A DNA stretch of 64,000 nt, from assembly GCA_018828145.1 (NCBI GenBank), contig JAHJWO010000015.1, positions 1 to 64,000 of the forward strand, given 5' to 3'. Position 1 is the first letter of the stretch. Each line of letters opens with the position of its first letter. Shown here one piece after another: positions 26,171 to 34,566 of this stretch. Both the position numbers and the translations under genes were made by a program. This DNA comes from Alphaproteobacteria bacterium (GTDB taxonomy: Bacteria; Pseudomonadota; Alphaproteobacteria; Rhizobiales; Devosiaceae). A model generated the notes under the pieces. That model did not search any database, was not told where the DNA came from, and saw only the letters and a program-made list of their open reading frames with translations.

Positions 26171-27019
26171 ATGGACATTCTGCTGCCGATCGCGACCTAC
26201 CCTGACGCGACAACCAAGGTTGGCCTCGGACACGCCCTCGGCCTGGCCGCCCGGCTGGACGCGAGGATGACAGTCTTGATTCAGGAGGTGGATATTGCGC
26301 CACTCCACAGTGCTCTGGGCGAGGCACTGCTGGGCGTGTCCAAGATGGCAGCCGAAGCCGAGCGACGCAGCAGGGATCGCGGCGAGGATATTGCCGCCTG
26401 GATAGGCGAGCGGGCTGCGAGCCTCGGTGTCGCGTTGACGGTTGATGCAGCAAGGTGCCGGCCCGAGGCGTTCTCGGACAGTCTCGTACCGCTCGCGCGC
26501 CACCATGATTTGACTGTCACAGTAGCTGACGGTGGAGACCCGCAGCGGCGCGCCGAGACCGAAGCGCTGATCTTTGACTCCGGTGGTCCGGTCGTCATTG
26601 TACCGGCAGGAGCAGCAGTGGTGCCGGTCGCCGAACAACGGGCAACGCCGTTGAATGTCGTCGTGGCCTGGGACGGCAGTCGGGCTGCATCAAGAGCGCT
26701 GCGCGATGCCATGCCGGTTCTCGAACGCGCGGACCTGGTGTCGGTCGTGACGATTGGCGATGACAAGGTAATCGATCCGGCGGGCGTTGCCGGCATACAG
26801 GCATTTCTCGAGCATCACGGCATACGCAGCAGGCACCTGCAAAGGGAGCGTGGCGGCGCCCAAATCGGCGAGACCCTGCAGGCAGTTGCCGTTAGCCAGG
26901 ACGCAGCCCTGCTGGTGATGGGCGCATACGGCAGGAACCGGCTGCAGGAATTTGTTCTGGGCGGAGCCACGCGCACCATCCTGCCTGCGCCACGGCTCCC
27001 GATCCTGATGTCTCACTAG
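26171..27019 (+). CDS. Universal stress protein (tandem UspA-like)
   Basis: The protein has 282 residues from ATG 26171, chosen because AGGAGGTGAG stands directly before it; the open frame upstream has no ribosome site. The architecture is the same as the usp at 23103-23939: a diverged N-terminal half and a C-terminal half with VVAWDGSRAASRA near residue 165 and MGAYGRNRLQEFVLGGAT near 250. Start segments of the two (PIATYPDA and PLLTYPDA) are also alike, so they are paralogues. It probably binds ATP in the cytoplasm. The small gene at 27036 follows after 16 bp and is likely cotranscribed. The perfect FNR/FixK box upstream indicates induction when oxygen is low. Confidence 0.88.
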   Translation: MDILLPIATYPDATTKVGLGHALGLAARLDARMTVLIQEVDIAPLHSALGEALLGVSKMAAEAERRSRDRGEDIAAWIGERAASLGVALTVDAARCRPEAFSDSLVPLARHHDLTVTVADGGDPQRRAETEALIFDSGGPVVIVPAGAAVVPVAEQRATPLNVVVAWDGSRAASRALRDAMPVLERADLVSVVTIGDDKVIDPAGVAGIQAFLEHHGIRSRHLQRERGGAQIGETLQAVAVSQDAALLVMGAYGRNRLQEFVLGGATRTILPAPRLPILMSH

Positions 27020-27035
27020 CAAACTGGAGGATGTG

Positions 27036-27218
27036 ATGGCGATCAACAGTGAGTGGCATGCCACGCACAAACTGCCCAGAAATGCCAAGCTGGAGGAGCG
27101 CTTGAACTGGCACATCGTGCATGCCGCCAACTGCGGGTGCCGCGAAATGCCAGCGACCATCAAGCGCGAGCTGGAGGTGCGAGGCCTGACCGTGCCCTCT
27201 CCCCGAAGCCTCAAATAG
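27036..27218 (+). CDS. Small conserved-looking protein with HAxxCGC motif
   Basis: This 60-residue protein follows the usp gene by 16 bp, with GGAGG at 27026-27030 and ATG 27036. It contains a WHIVHAANCGCREMP segment (His, two Cys, Arg) preceded by a charged KLEERLN helix. Small proteins with this arrangement appear to form a family, judging from the strong motif. The His/Cys spacing could bind a metal, but this is not shown. No membrane segment is present. Its place after a stress gene with an FNR/FixK box suggests a low-oxygen function. I do not know its activity. Confidence 0.65.
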   Translation: MAINSEWHATHKLPRNAKLEERLNWHIVHAANCGCREMPATIKRELEVRGLTVPSPRSLK

Positions 27219-27244
27219 CGGGGATCGGCGCCACGTTGGCCGCG

Positions 27245-27652
27245 CTATTCCATCTTCCGGACGATCCGCCCGTCCAGTGCGACCGCCAGCGCCAGCGTGT
27301 TGGAGATCGTGCCGTACTTGCGGATATTCTTGTGCAGCAAGTTGAGGCGGCGATCGCTCTCGTCGGTATCGACCGTCACCAGGTAGTCAATGGAAGTGAT
27401 CTGGGGCGGCGCATCCTGCCGGATGGCGTGCAGATGAACATGCATGCCGCGCATGTCGAAGCCGAGCAGGGGCAGCGCCCGCTCGGCGCTTTTGATAATG
27501 CAGGCCGCCAACGCTGCCAGCAGCATTTCTGCCGGATTGAATGCGTCCGTCCGTCCCGCCAGGGAAGTGTCCAGCGCAACGACGGCCTGCCTGACCATGG
27601 CGCTGCTGCCAGCAGCGTCCGCACGCTCTGCACTGATCGAATATTCGAGCAT
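27245..27652 (-). CDS. OsmC-family protein
   Basis: The protein has 135 residues from ATG 27652; the open frame upstream overlaps the neighbouring gene and is not used. The OsmC fold is recognisable from FNPAEMLLAALAACI near residue 40 and the ISNTL segment near 115. The first peroxidatic-type Cys is present in LAACI, but the second, normally just before NTL (CPVSNTL), is replaced (KYGTISNTL). A classical thiol peroxidase cycle is thus doubtful. It may belong to the YhfA-like branch with other function. It lies 11 bp after a hypothetical gene on the same strand and ends facing the small plus-strand gene. Confidence 0.8.
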   Translation of the reverse strand: MLEYSISAERADAAGSSAMVRQAVVALDTSLAGRTDAFNPAEMLLAALAACIIKSAERALPLLGFDMRGMHVHLHAIRQDAPPQITSIDYLVTVDTDESDRRLNLLHKNIRKYGTISNTLALAVALDGRIVRKME

Positions 27653-27663
27653 ACTGCCTCCAG

Positions 27664-28041
27664 TCAGTCCTCTCGCACCGAAACGATGCGGAAGACGTGG
27701 GTCTTGCCGTCGTCCTCGCGGATCGACACATATTCGCCTGGCACGAAACGCTCTTCGGACAGCCGGAAACCAACCTCGTCGTCCTGCGTGCTGGCATCGG
27801 AATAGTCGAAGAGCCAGCGACCACCAGGGCCACGCTGGATGCGACCACGGGCCTCGTCTTCCCCCGGACGGTTCCGCACCACGCGGCACCAGTCAGGCAT
27901 ATCGCGGAAGCCGGCGGCGTCGATATGCCCATCAGCTGTCAACGGCAGGAAGAGACGATAGCTGTGGTTCCGGTCCCCTTCGGGATGGCCCGGTTCGCGC
28001 GCCAGTTCGAGCTCGATGCGGTAGAGCTTTGCTTTGGTCAT
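27664..28041 (-). CDS. Hypothetical conserved protein
   Basis: The protein has 125 residues from ATG 28041, chosen because this is where similarity-like, strand-rich sequence begins; the longer open frame to 28431 crosses another gene. It is soluble, charged and Trp/Arg-rich, with YRLFLPLTADGHID near residue 28, a WCRVVRNRPGE segment near 51, and a VSIREDDGKTHVFRI C-terminus. I do not recognise the domain. It sits between osmC (11 bp downstream) and a small membrane-protein gene (44 bp upstream) on the same strand. All three may be transcribed from the promoter with the FNR/FixK-like box at 28331. Confidence 0.65.
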   Translation of the reverse strand: MTKAKLYRIELELAREPGHPEGDRNHSYRLFLPLTADGHIDAAGFRDMPDWCRVVRNRPGEDEARGRIQRGPGGRWLFDYSDASTQDDEVGFRLSEERFVPGEYVSIREDDGKTHVFRIVSVRED

Positions 28042-28085
28042 TGGTGATCCCTTCAGAGTGTGGTGGCCGACAAGGTTCGCGCCTC

Positions 28086-28250
28086 TCAGCTCAAGGGCGG
28101 GGCCAGGTGCACGCCGATGAAATAGGGCCAGACGAAGAGGCCCAGCAGGCCCATCCAGAAATTGAGGTGCAGGTAGCCTATGCTGAACAGCCAGCCCGCG
28201 AACCAGAAGGCGCCAAGTGACGTGTGTTGCGTGATCTTGATGCGTTCCAT
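28086..28250 (-). CDS. Small two-helix membrane protein
   Basis: A 54-residue protein preceded by GGAGAGG about six bases before ATG 28250. After a short polar start, it has two hydrophobic stretches (about 13-26 and 30-47) rich in Trp, Phe and Gly, with a GYLHLNFW turn, and it ends APPLS. The composition is clearly that of a membrane protein rather than random GC-rich DNA. It is divergent from a universal stress protein across a candidate FNR/FixK box and lies upstream of the hypothetical and osmC genes. The function is unknown; small proteins of this size often modulate pumps or oxidases. Confidence 0.65.
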   Translation of the reverse strand: MERIKITQHTSLGAFWFAGWLFSIGYLHLNFWMGLLGLFVWPYFIGVHLAPPLS

Positions 28251-28330
28251 CGAGCCTCTCCTCAGGCGGCGAGTTGGGCGGCTTGGCCGCTTGTTCCCAT
28301 CCTTTCAAGCATGTCTGCCGCCCCGAATTC

Positions 28331-28344
28331 TTGATCTCGCGCAA
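28331..28344. promoter_or_regulatory. FNR/FixK-like box between small membrane protein and usp
   Basis: TTGATCTCGCGCAA matches the TTGAT half and three of five bases of the second half of TTGAT-N4-ATCAA. It is centred about 59 bp before the usp start (28397) and 87 bp before the divergent small gene (28250), so it could act on both. Confidence 0.45.
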
Positions 28345-28396
28345 AGAGATTGCCGCACACCGCGCTATGATCTGGTGACGTACCCGGAGGCTTGAG

Positions 28397-29215
28397 ATGG
28401 AAATCCGCAACATCGCCGTCGTGCTCACCATCGACTCTGTCGATCCGGACCTGGTCGCTCTGGCAAGCGACCTCGCCCGACGCCATCACGCCTCACTCAC
28501 CGGGGTAGCTGCGGCCGAGCCGCCGCTCGTCGTGATGGGGATGGATGGCGGTGCAGTGGCCGCATCGGTCTACGCGGAGCAGCACGCCGAGATCGAGGCG
28601 TCCCTGGCAGCCGCCGAGGCAAGCTTTGCCACGCTCGTTCCCCCCGGTGTGAAACACCATTGGGTCGGAACGATACAGCGTCCGGATGCCGCTATCATCG
28701 AAATAGCCCGGACAGTGGATCTGATCATTGTGGGAGCGACCGACCAAAAGCCGCAGATCGGCCGTGCAGTCGACGTCGACGCGGTGCTGCTCGGAGCCGG
28801 TCGCCCGGTTCTCGTCGCGGCCGCCGGCACGCGCAAACTCAAGGCCAGCAAGATCGTCGTTGCCTGGAAAGACACCAAGGAGGCCCGCCGGGCCGTCATG
28901 GATGCCCTGCCCCTGCTCAAGGCAGCTGACGACGTAAGCCTTGTTGTGGTGGACGAAGGCAATCTGGCGACCGAGCGCGCCAGCATGCTCGACGCTGTTG
29001 CCTGGCTCCAATCCCATGACGTCAAGGCACATGGCGACGTGCTTCCCGACATTGGTGGCGTTGCCCAGACCATCCTGCAGGCTGTGATGACTGAAGGCGC
29101 CGACCTCGTCGTCAGTGGCGCCTATGGCCATAGCCGGCTCCGGGAATGGTTGCTGGGTGGCATGACCCGGGACCTGTTGGCCACGCATGGGGTAAGCCGC
29201 CTGTTCTCCAACTAG
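28397..29215 (+). CDS. Universal stress protein (tandem UspA-like)
   Basis: The 272-residue protein has two UspA-like regions. The second carries VVAWKDTKEARRAVMDAL near residue 155 and the SGAYGHSRLREWLLGGMT nucleotide loop near 245. It is a more distant paralogue of the two other usp proteins in this island. A CCGGAGG ribosome site lies just before ATG 28397. The next gene, an acyl-CoA synthetase/acetyltransferase fusion, follows after 30 bp, so the two are probably cotranscribed. The upstream FNR/FixK-like box suggests oxygen-responsive control. Confidence 0.88.
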   Translation: MEIRNIAVVLTIDSVDPDLVALASDLARRHHASLTGVAAAEPPLVVMGMDGGAVAASVYAEQHAEIEASLAAAEASFATLVPPGVKHHWVGTIQRPDAAIIEIARTVDLIIVGATDQKPQIGRAVDVDAVLLGAGRPVLVAAAGTRKLKASKIVVAWKDTKEARRAVMDALPLLKAADDVSLVVVDEGNLATERASMLDAVAWLQSHDVKAHGDVLPDIGGVAQTILQAVMTEGADLVVSGAYGHSRLREWLLGGMTRDLLATHGVSRLFSN

Positions 29216-29245
29216 GCGCGCCCCGCCCCAAGCCCAGGACACCGT

Positions 29246-31921
29246 ATGACCATCCGTCACCTCGATCATGCATTTGCGCCGCGCAGCGTCGCCTTGATCG
29301 GCGCCTCGCAACGCCCTGGCTCGTTGGGGGCGCTCGTCCTGTCAAACATCGTCTCGGGTGGATTTGAGGGCAAGATATTTCCGGTCAATCCCAAATACCG
29401 GGAGCTGGCCGGGCGCGCCTGCTTTTCGCGCGTGGCCGACCTGCAAGAGGTTCCCGATCTCTGCGTCATAGCAACGCCCGCCCAGACCATACCGGCGCTG
29501 ATCGAAGAGATCGGCCAGTTCGGGGGCAGGGCGGTCGTCGTCATCACCGCAGGGGTGGGCAGTGAGGACCAGTTGCGGCAGCGCATGCTGGAAGCTGCCG
29601 GCCGTCATGGCGTGCGGATCATCGGGCCCAATACGATCGGCCTGCTGGCGCCGCTTGTTGGGCTCAATGCAAGCTTCACACACATTCCCGCGCGTGCGGG
29701 CTCGCTGGCACTGCTCTCGCAATCGGGGGCGATCGTATCCTCGATCATCGATTGGGCTGAGTCCGAAGGGATCGGGTTTTCCCAGATCATCTCGCTGGGC
29801 GATATGGCCGATGTCGATGTGGGCGATTGCCTCAACATGCTGGCTGCAGATCACAAGACGTCGGCTATCCTGATGTATCTCGAATCCATTCCCAACGCCC
29901 GCAAGTTCATGTCTGCGGCGCGTGCGGCGGTCCGGCTGAAGCCGGTCATCGCTATCAAGCCAGGGCGGCACGAACAGGCTGCCAGGGCGGCGCAGACGCA
30001 TACAGGCGCGCTCGCGGGGGCCGATGCCGTGGTCGACGCCGCAATGCGGCGCGCTGGCATTATCAGGGTCAATGATCTTGAGGATCTGTTCTCCGCGGCT
30101 GAGATCACCGCGCGTTTCAAGCCTCTGGAACGCGGCCGGGTCGCCATCGTCACCAATGGCGGGGGCGCAGGCGTGCTTGCAGTCGACCACCTGATCGACC
30201 GCGGATGCGAACTGGCCGAGCTATCGTCGCAAACGCTGGCTGCACTCGATCAGGTGCTGCCAACCAACTGGTCGCATGCCAATCCGGTGGACATTATCGG
30301 CGACGCGCCGCCCGAACGTTACCTTGCCGCCATGCGCCTCGTGGCTGAAGACCCCGGCGTCGACGTTGTCCTGGCCATGAATTGCCCAACCGCGCTTGCC
30401 TCGCCGTCCGCCGCGGCCCAGGGGCTTGCTGACGTGGTCCAGAATGGGCTGATCAGCGGCAAGCCGGTGCTTGCCACCTGGCTTGGCCAGTTTGCGGCCG
30501 CAGAGGCGAGACGTCTTCTCAACAGTGCGGGCATTGCCAGCGTGGACACGCCGGCCAAGGCTGCCGATGCGGTCAGCATCCTGACGCGATGGCGGCGGCT
30601 GACCGCGCGCCTGCAACGCGTCCCAGCCACCCATGAAACTCTTCACGTCGATCGGCCGGGGGCCGCCGCTGTGCTCGCGGGCGCAGCAGGCGACAGGCGC
30701 ACAATGCTGACGGAGCCCGAGGCAAAGGAAGTGCTGAGCGCCTATGGTATTGCGGTGCCTCGGACGCTGACGGTCGCTGACGTCGACGCTGTGGAAGCCG
30801 CGGCAGCCGAATTGCTGAAGGGTAGCGCCTGGGTTGCGGTCAAGATGATGTCGGCCACCTTGACGCATAAATCCGATTTTGGCGGCGTGGTGCTGAACCT
30901 CGATAGCGCCCAAGGCGCGCGCGCTGCCGCGCAGGCAATCCTCGATCGGCTTGCGGCAAAGGGCGTGGCCGCCGAACTGGATGGCTTCGCTGTGCAGCAG
31001 ATGATCATCCGGCCAACGGCAACGGAGTTGCTGATCGGGGTAACCACGGATCCTGTCTTCGGTCCCGTGCTGATGTTCGGCGCGGGTGGGGTATCGGTCG
31101 AAGTCGTTCGCGACACGACCATGGAGATCCTGCCGGTCGACGACGTGCTGGCTGATGACATGATAGATCGGACCCGCATCAGCGCTCTGCTGGCGGCCTA
31201 TCGCAACCAGCCCGCCGCGGACAGGAGCGCCATCGTGGTGGCACTCAAGGCGATCTCGCAACTGCTCATCGACTTCCCCCAGATCGTGGCAATCGACATC
31301 AATCCGCTGCTCGCCGACGCCGATGGGGTCATCGCGCTCGATGCCCGCATAGAATTGGATCTGCAGCGCCTGGATATTGCAGCCCCTAATCCGGCGCTGT
31401 CGATCCGCCCCTATCCGGTTCAGTGTAGCACGCAGCTGGAAGTCGGCAGTGGGACATTCGACATCCGCCCTATCCGTCCGCTCGATGTGGAACTCTATCC
31501 GCGCTTCCTGGAAAGCGTCACCGCCGAGGATCTGCGGCTGCGCTTTCTGGTGCCGACCACCGAACTTTCCTCGGAGACGCTGATCCGTCTGACGCAGCTG
31601 GACTACGACCGCGACATTGCTTTCGTAGCCTTGTCGCGACCCGAAGGTGAGTTGGCCGGCATCGTCCGCTACGCCGCCGAGCCCGATGGCAGGCGCGCCG
31701 AGTTCGGCCTACTCGTCCGCAGTGACCTTCAGGGCATGGGGCTGGGCCGGGCCATGCTGCACCATCTGATCGACTATGCCAGGGCGCGTGGTCTTGTCGA
31801 ACTGACCGGCATAGTGCTGAACGAAAACACTCGCATGGTCGAACTCTGTCGTGACCTTGGGTTCAATATCGCAGTGCGAGCGGGCGAGCCGGGCCGCCTT
31901 GAGGCCCGACTGGCGCTTTGA
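29246..31921 (+). CDS. ADP-forming acyl-CoA synthetase fused to GNAT acetyltransferase (Pat-like)
   Basis: The 891-residue fusion contains a CoA-binding domain (about 1-130; SVALIGAS), a succinyl-CoA-ligase-like region (about 150-450) with HTGALAG near residue 252, an ATP-grasp domain (about 480-700; KMMSATLTHKSD), and a C-terminal GNAT domain (about 730-891; GLLVRSDLQGMGLGRAML acetyl-CoA loop). Salmonella Pat has this architecture and acetylates lysines, but its synthetase half is considered inactive. Here the His of the HTG motif, equivalent to the phosphohistidine of ADP-forming synthetases, is present. The protein may therefore make acetyl-CoA with ATP synthesis, acetylate proteins, or both. 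It follows usp by 30 bp. Confidence 0.88.
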   Translation: MTIRHLDHAFAPRSVALIGASQRPGSLGALVLSNIVSGGFEGKIFPVNPKYRELAGRACFSRVADLQEVPDLCVIATPAQTIPALIEEIGQFGGRAVVVITAGVGSEDQLRQRMLEAAGRHGVRIIGPNTIGLLAPLVGLNASFTHIPARAGSLALLSQSGAIVSSIIDWAESEGIGFSQIISLGDMADVDVGDCLNMLAADHKTSAILMYLESIPNARKFMSAARAAVRLKPVIAIKPGRHEQAARAAQTHTGALAGADAVVDAAMRRAGIIRVNDLEDLFSAAEITARFKPLERGRVAIVTNGGGAGVLAVDHLIDRGCELAELSSQTLAALDQVLPTNWSHANPVDIIGDAPPERYLAAMRLVAEDPGVDVVLAMNCPTALASPSAAAQGLADVVQNGLISGKPVLATWLGQFAAAEARRLLNSAGIASVDTPAKAADAVSILTRWRRLTARLQRVPATHETLHVDRPGAAAVLAGAAGDRRTMLTEPEAKEVLSAYGIAVPRTLTVADVDAVEAAAAELLKGSAWVAVKMMSATLTHKSDFGGVVLNLDSAQGARAAAQAILDRLAAKGVAAELDGFAVQQMIIRPTATELLIGVTTDPVFGPVLMFGAGGVSVEVVRDTTMEILPVDDVLADDMIDRTRISALLAAYRNQPAADRSAIVVALKAISQLLIDFPQIVAIDINPLLADADGVIALDARIELDLQRLDIAAPNPALSIRPYPVQCSTQLEVGSGTFDIRPIRPLDVELYPRFLESVTAEDLRLRFLVPTTELSSETLIRLTQLDYDRDIAFVALSRPEGELAGIVRYAAEPDGRRAEFGLLVRSDLQGMGLGRAMLHHLIDYARARGLVELTGIVLNENTRMVELCRDLGFNIAVRAGEPGRLEARLAL

Positions 31922-31943
31922 TCCTGGTCGTCAGTCCGCCCCC

Positions 31944-32684
31944 CTATGCCGGTTCGGCCTCGTCCTTGGGCTGTTCGATTGCCCCCCTGCGCTGGAGCAC
32001 CGCACCGACCGTGCTGCAGAGCAAGGCCCAGGCAGCGCCCAGGCACCAGCCAGCCAGCACGTCACTGGGATAGTGCACGCCCATATAGAGGCGGCTGGCG
32101 CCAACCAGGATGGTCAGCACGATGGCGCCTGCAATGCTCAAGATCTGCAGCGGCCGTGTCGGGGCAAAGCGCGCCAGCAGGGCGCCGAGCGTGAGGAAGG
32201 TTACGGCCGACAGCATGGCGTGACCGCTCGGAAAGCTGGCCGTGAACTGCTCGGACATGACGGTGAGATCTGGCCGGGGCCTGGCGTAACCCATCTTCAA
32301 CACGGTGCTGAGAATGGTGCCGCCCAGGACGGATATGGCCACAAGCAGCGCGGCAGAACGCATGCGCGCGAGCAGCAGATAGCTGCAGACGGCAACGACA
32401 ATCAGCCCCAGCAGCGAGAAACTTCCCAGCGCCGTTATGTCCCGCACCATTTCGTGCACCCATGCCGGTCCGATCACCTGGTCGACATTGTTGGGGTCGC
32501 GGAACAGCATCAGGATAGACTGATCGAAGGCCTCCATTTCGCCTTCCACCATCTCATCTGCAATCTGGAGAAAGGCCAGGACCAGCCCGCTGATAATCGC
32601 AATTGCTGCGAGCAGGGGGCCTTCCGCCGTCACGAAGCCATAGATGCGATGGTAGTGCTTGGACCGCACAAGTTTGTGTAGCAT
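31944..32684 (-). CDS. PAP2-family membrane phosphatase
   Basis: The protein has 246 residues from ATG 32684; the long frame upstream overlaps the lipid kinase gene and is rejected. It is a multi-spanning membrane protein with all three PAP2 motifs: KMGYARPRP near residue 135, PSGHAML near 155 and SRLYMGVHYPSD near 200. These His, Arg and Lys residues hydrolyse phosphate from lipid phosphates such as phosphatidic acid, phosphatidylglycerophosphate or undecaprenyl pyrophosphate. It is divergent from a diacylglycerol-kinase-type gene across 78 bp, making an opposing kinase/phosphatase pair on lipids plausible. It converges with the synthetase-GNAT gene (22 bp). Confidence 0.87.
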   Translation of the reverse strand: MLHKLVRSKHYHRIYGFVTAEGPLLAAIAIISGLVLAFLQIADEMVEGEMEAFDQSILMLFRDPNNVDQVIGPAWVHEMVRDITALGSFSLLGLIVVAVCSYLLLARMRSAALLVAISVLGGTILSTVLKMGYARPRPDLTVMSEQFTASFPSGHAMLSAVTFLTLGALLARFAPTRPLQILSIAGAIVLTILVGASRLYMGVHYPSDVLAGWCLGAAWALLCSTVGAVLQRRGAIEQPKDEAEPA

Positions 32685-32762
32685 TGCCGTTTTCCTTGCT
32701 TTTACACGCAACGTCCGGTCCGCGTGCACGTTCCGCTGCAGCAGCAGGTGGAAGAATCGAAC

Positions 32763-33689
32763 ATGGCAGATCCGTCTTTCTACGTCATTCTCAATGCAAA
32801 TGCTGGAACGGCCAATGCAGCAGGCGTAACCGCCGAGGCGGTCGCTGAATTGTTTGAGGCCAATGGCCTGCGGGCCGTGGTCGATGCGCGCAGCGAACAG
32901 CCCCTGGCAGATCGCATTGCAGACGCCATTGCCAGCCCAGCACCTACGGTCGTCGCGGCGGGTGGGGACGGCACGATTACCGCGCTGGCCGCCGCATTGG
33001 TCGGCGGAGACAAGAGCCTGGCCATCCTGCCGCTGGGCACAGTCAACGCGCTGGCAAAGGACCTCAGTGTTCCTCTGGACTTGGCGGGGGCAGTAGCCGC
33101 GTTGGCAACGGGCGAAATGCACCGCATCGATGTCGGCGAGGTCAATGGCCGGATATTCCTGCACAAGGTCGTCATCGGCATGATCCCCGGTGTTGCCGCC
33201 GGGCGTGAACATATCCGGGGGCGGTATGACATCGCGGCCAAGATCGGATTTTTGCGCTATTTTTTCCGGCGTATTGCGCGCAGCAAGCGGATCGCCGTGG
33301 TCATCGAGCCAAGTTCAGGCGAACGGCGGGTCGAGCGGGTGCAGGCGCTGGCCGTCGCGAGCAATGCATATGATGAGGGGGTCGGCCAGTTTTTCTCGCG
33401 CCAGAAGCTCGATCAGGGGACCCTGACCCTCTATGTCCTTCGTCACTTCACGGCGCGCGATTTTATCCGTCTGACCGTGGAAATGTTGCTCGGCCGCTGG
33501 CGCGATGACGAGGCGCTGAGTGTTGAAAGTGTCAACGCCGTCACCATCGACACGCGCAAGGATTTGATCAAGGTGATGTTTGATGGTGAAGTCGAAACCA
33601 TGCACACGCCGCTTGTCTTTGCCATTCGACCCAAGGCGCTGTCGGTGATCGTGCCTGCCAACACTGCCACTCCTGCTGAGGCCGCATGA
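32763..33689 (+). CDS. Diacylglycerol kinase-family lipid kinase
   Basis: The 308-residue protein starts at ATG 32763; an ATG at 32724 would add 13 residues without a better ribosome site. It carries the DAGK catalytic signature: [16 protein letters not shown] near residue 62 and [13 protein letters not shown] near 88. The C-terminal beta-sandwich of the YegS/DgkB type follows. It should phosphorylate diacylglycerol or a related lipid at the inner membrane face with ATP. The metallophosphoesterase gene downstream overlaps by four bases (ATGA), and a membrane phosphatase gene lies divergently upstream, together forming a compact lipid-phosphate unit. Confidence 0.87.
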   Translation: MADPSFYVILNANAGTANAAGVTAEAVAELFEANGLRAVVDARSEQPLADRIADAIASPAPTVVAAGGDGTITALAAALVGGDKSLAILPLGTVNALAKDLSVPLDLAGAVAALATGEMHRIDVGEVNGRIFLHKVVIGMIPGVAAGREHIRGRYDIAAKIGFLRYFFRRIARSKRIAVVIEPSSGERRVERVQALAVASNAYDEGVGQFFSRQKLDQGTLTLYVLRHFTARDFIRLTVEMLLGRWRDDEALSVESVNAVTIDTRKDLIKVMFDGEVETMHTPLVFAIRPKALSVIVPANTATPAEAA

Positions 33690-34513
33690 AGATACTGCAC
33701 GTCTCGGACCTGCATTTCGGCCATCACGATCCGGCAGTCGCTGCCGGCTTCGCGGACGACATCAATGCGCAAAAGCCTGACCTGGTGGTGGCCAGCGGGG
33801 ACTTCACCCAGATTGGCACCAAGGAGGAGTTCGAGCAGGCGCGCGAGTTTCTCGACAAGCTCCACGCCCCGGTCTTCGCGGTTCCGGGCAACCACGACGT
33901 TCCGGCGGTCAACATCTTCCGACGCTTCTTCAACCCCTACGGTCTCTACCGACGCTACATTGATGACGACCTCGAGCCATTTCTTGAAATGGACGGCGTT
34001 GTGCTGGTGGGCATGCGGACGTCGCGGCGGGCGAGGCTGGAGTGGAACTGGGGTCATGGCACGATCTCCCGCAGCCAGCTCGAGGATCTCGAGCAGCGCT
34101 TTTCGCAGGCCTCTCCCGATGCCGTTCGGGTAATCGTGGCGCATCACCCCCTGCTATTTCCCACACAGCCCATGCTGCAAAAGACCAAGCGCGTGAAGCG
34201 CGCCGACGAGGCACTCGCAACCTTTGCCGAACTGGGCGTACGGCTGGTCCTTTCGGGGCATTTCCACCTCTCCTATGTGCGCAAGCATGAGAGTAAGGCG
34301 GCCGAGCGCGAGGGCGAGCCCATCGGGCTCAGCAAATCCACGGTGGCGCCCATTCTTGTGGCCCAGGCCTCTTCGGCGATTTCCACGAGGCTGCGCGGCG
34401 AGGCCAATGCCTACAATCTGATCGATATCACCCCGGACCGCATCACCATCACGGTGCGCGAATGGCGCGATGGCGCCTGGCACACGCGGGAAAAGGCGAG
34501 CGAGCCGGTATAA
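33686..34513 (+). CDS. Calcineurin-like metallophosphoesterase
   Basis: The 275-residue protein carries the complete metallophosphoesterase set: DLHFGHHD near residue 7, SGDFTQ near 38, GNHD near 73, AHHP near 153 and SGHFH near 190. It resembles the CpdA/3',5'-cyclic nucleotide phosphodiesterase and lipid-linked groups (UDP-diacylglucosamine hydrolase type). The sequence alone does not choose. Four-base overlap with the lipid kinase gene indicates translational coupling and supports a lipid or nucleotide-lipid substrate. No signal peptide is seen, so it should be cytoplasmic. Confidence 0.87.
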   Translation: MKILHVSDLHFGHHDPAVAAGFADDINAQKPDLVVASGDFTQIGTKEEFEQAREFLDKLHAPVFAVPGNHDVPAVNIFRRFFNPYGLYRRYIDDDLEPFLEMDGVVLVGMRTSRRARLEWNWGHGTISRSQLEDLEQRFSQASPDAVRVIVAHHPLLFPTQPMLQKTKRVKRADEALATFAELGVRLVLSGHFHLSYVRKHESKAAEREGEPIGLSKSTVAPILVAQASSAISTRLRGEANAYNLIDITPDRITITVREWRDGAWHTREKASEPV

Positions 34514-34566
34514 CCGCGCCTTCCACCGGGACAGCGGGCGCGCAGCTCACTTTCCCGGCTATGGCT

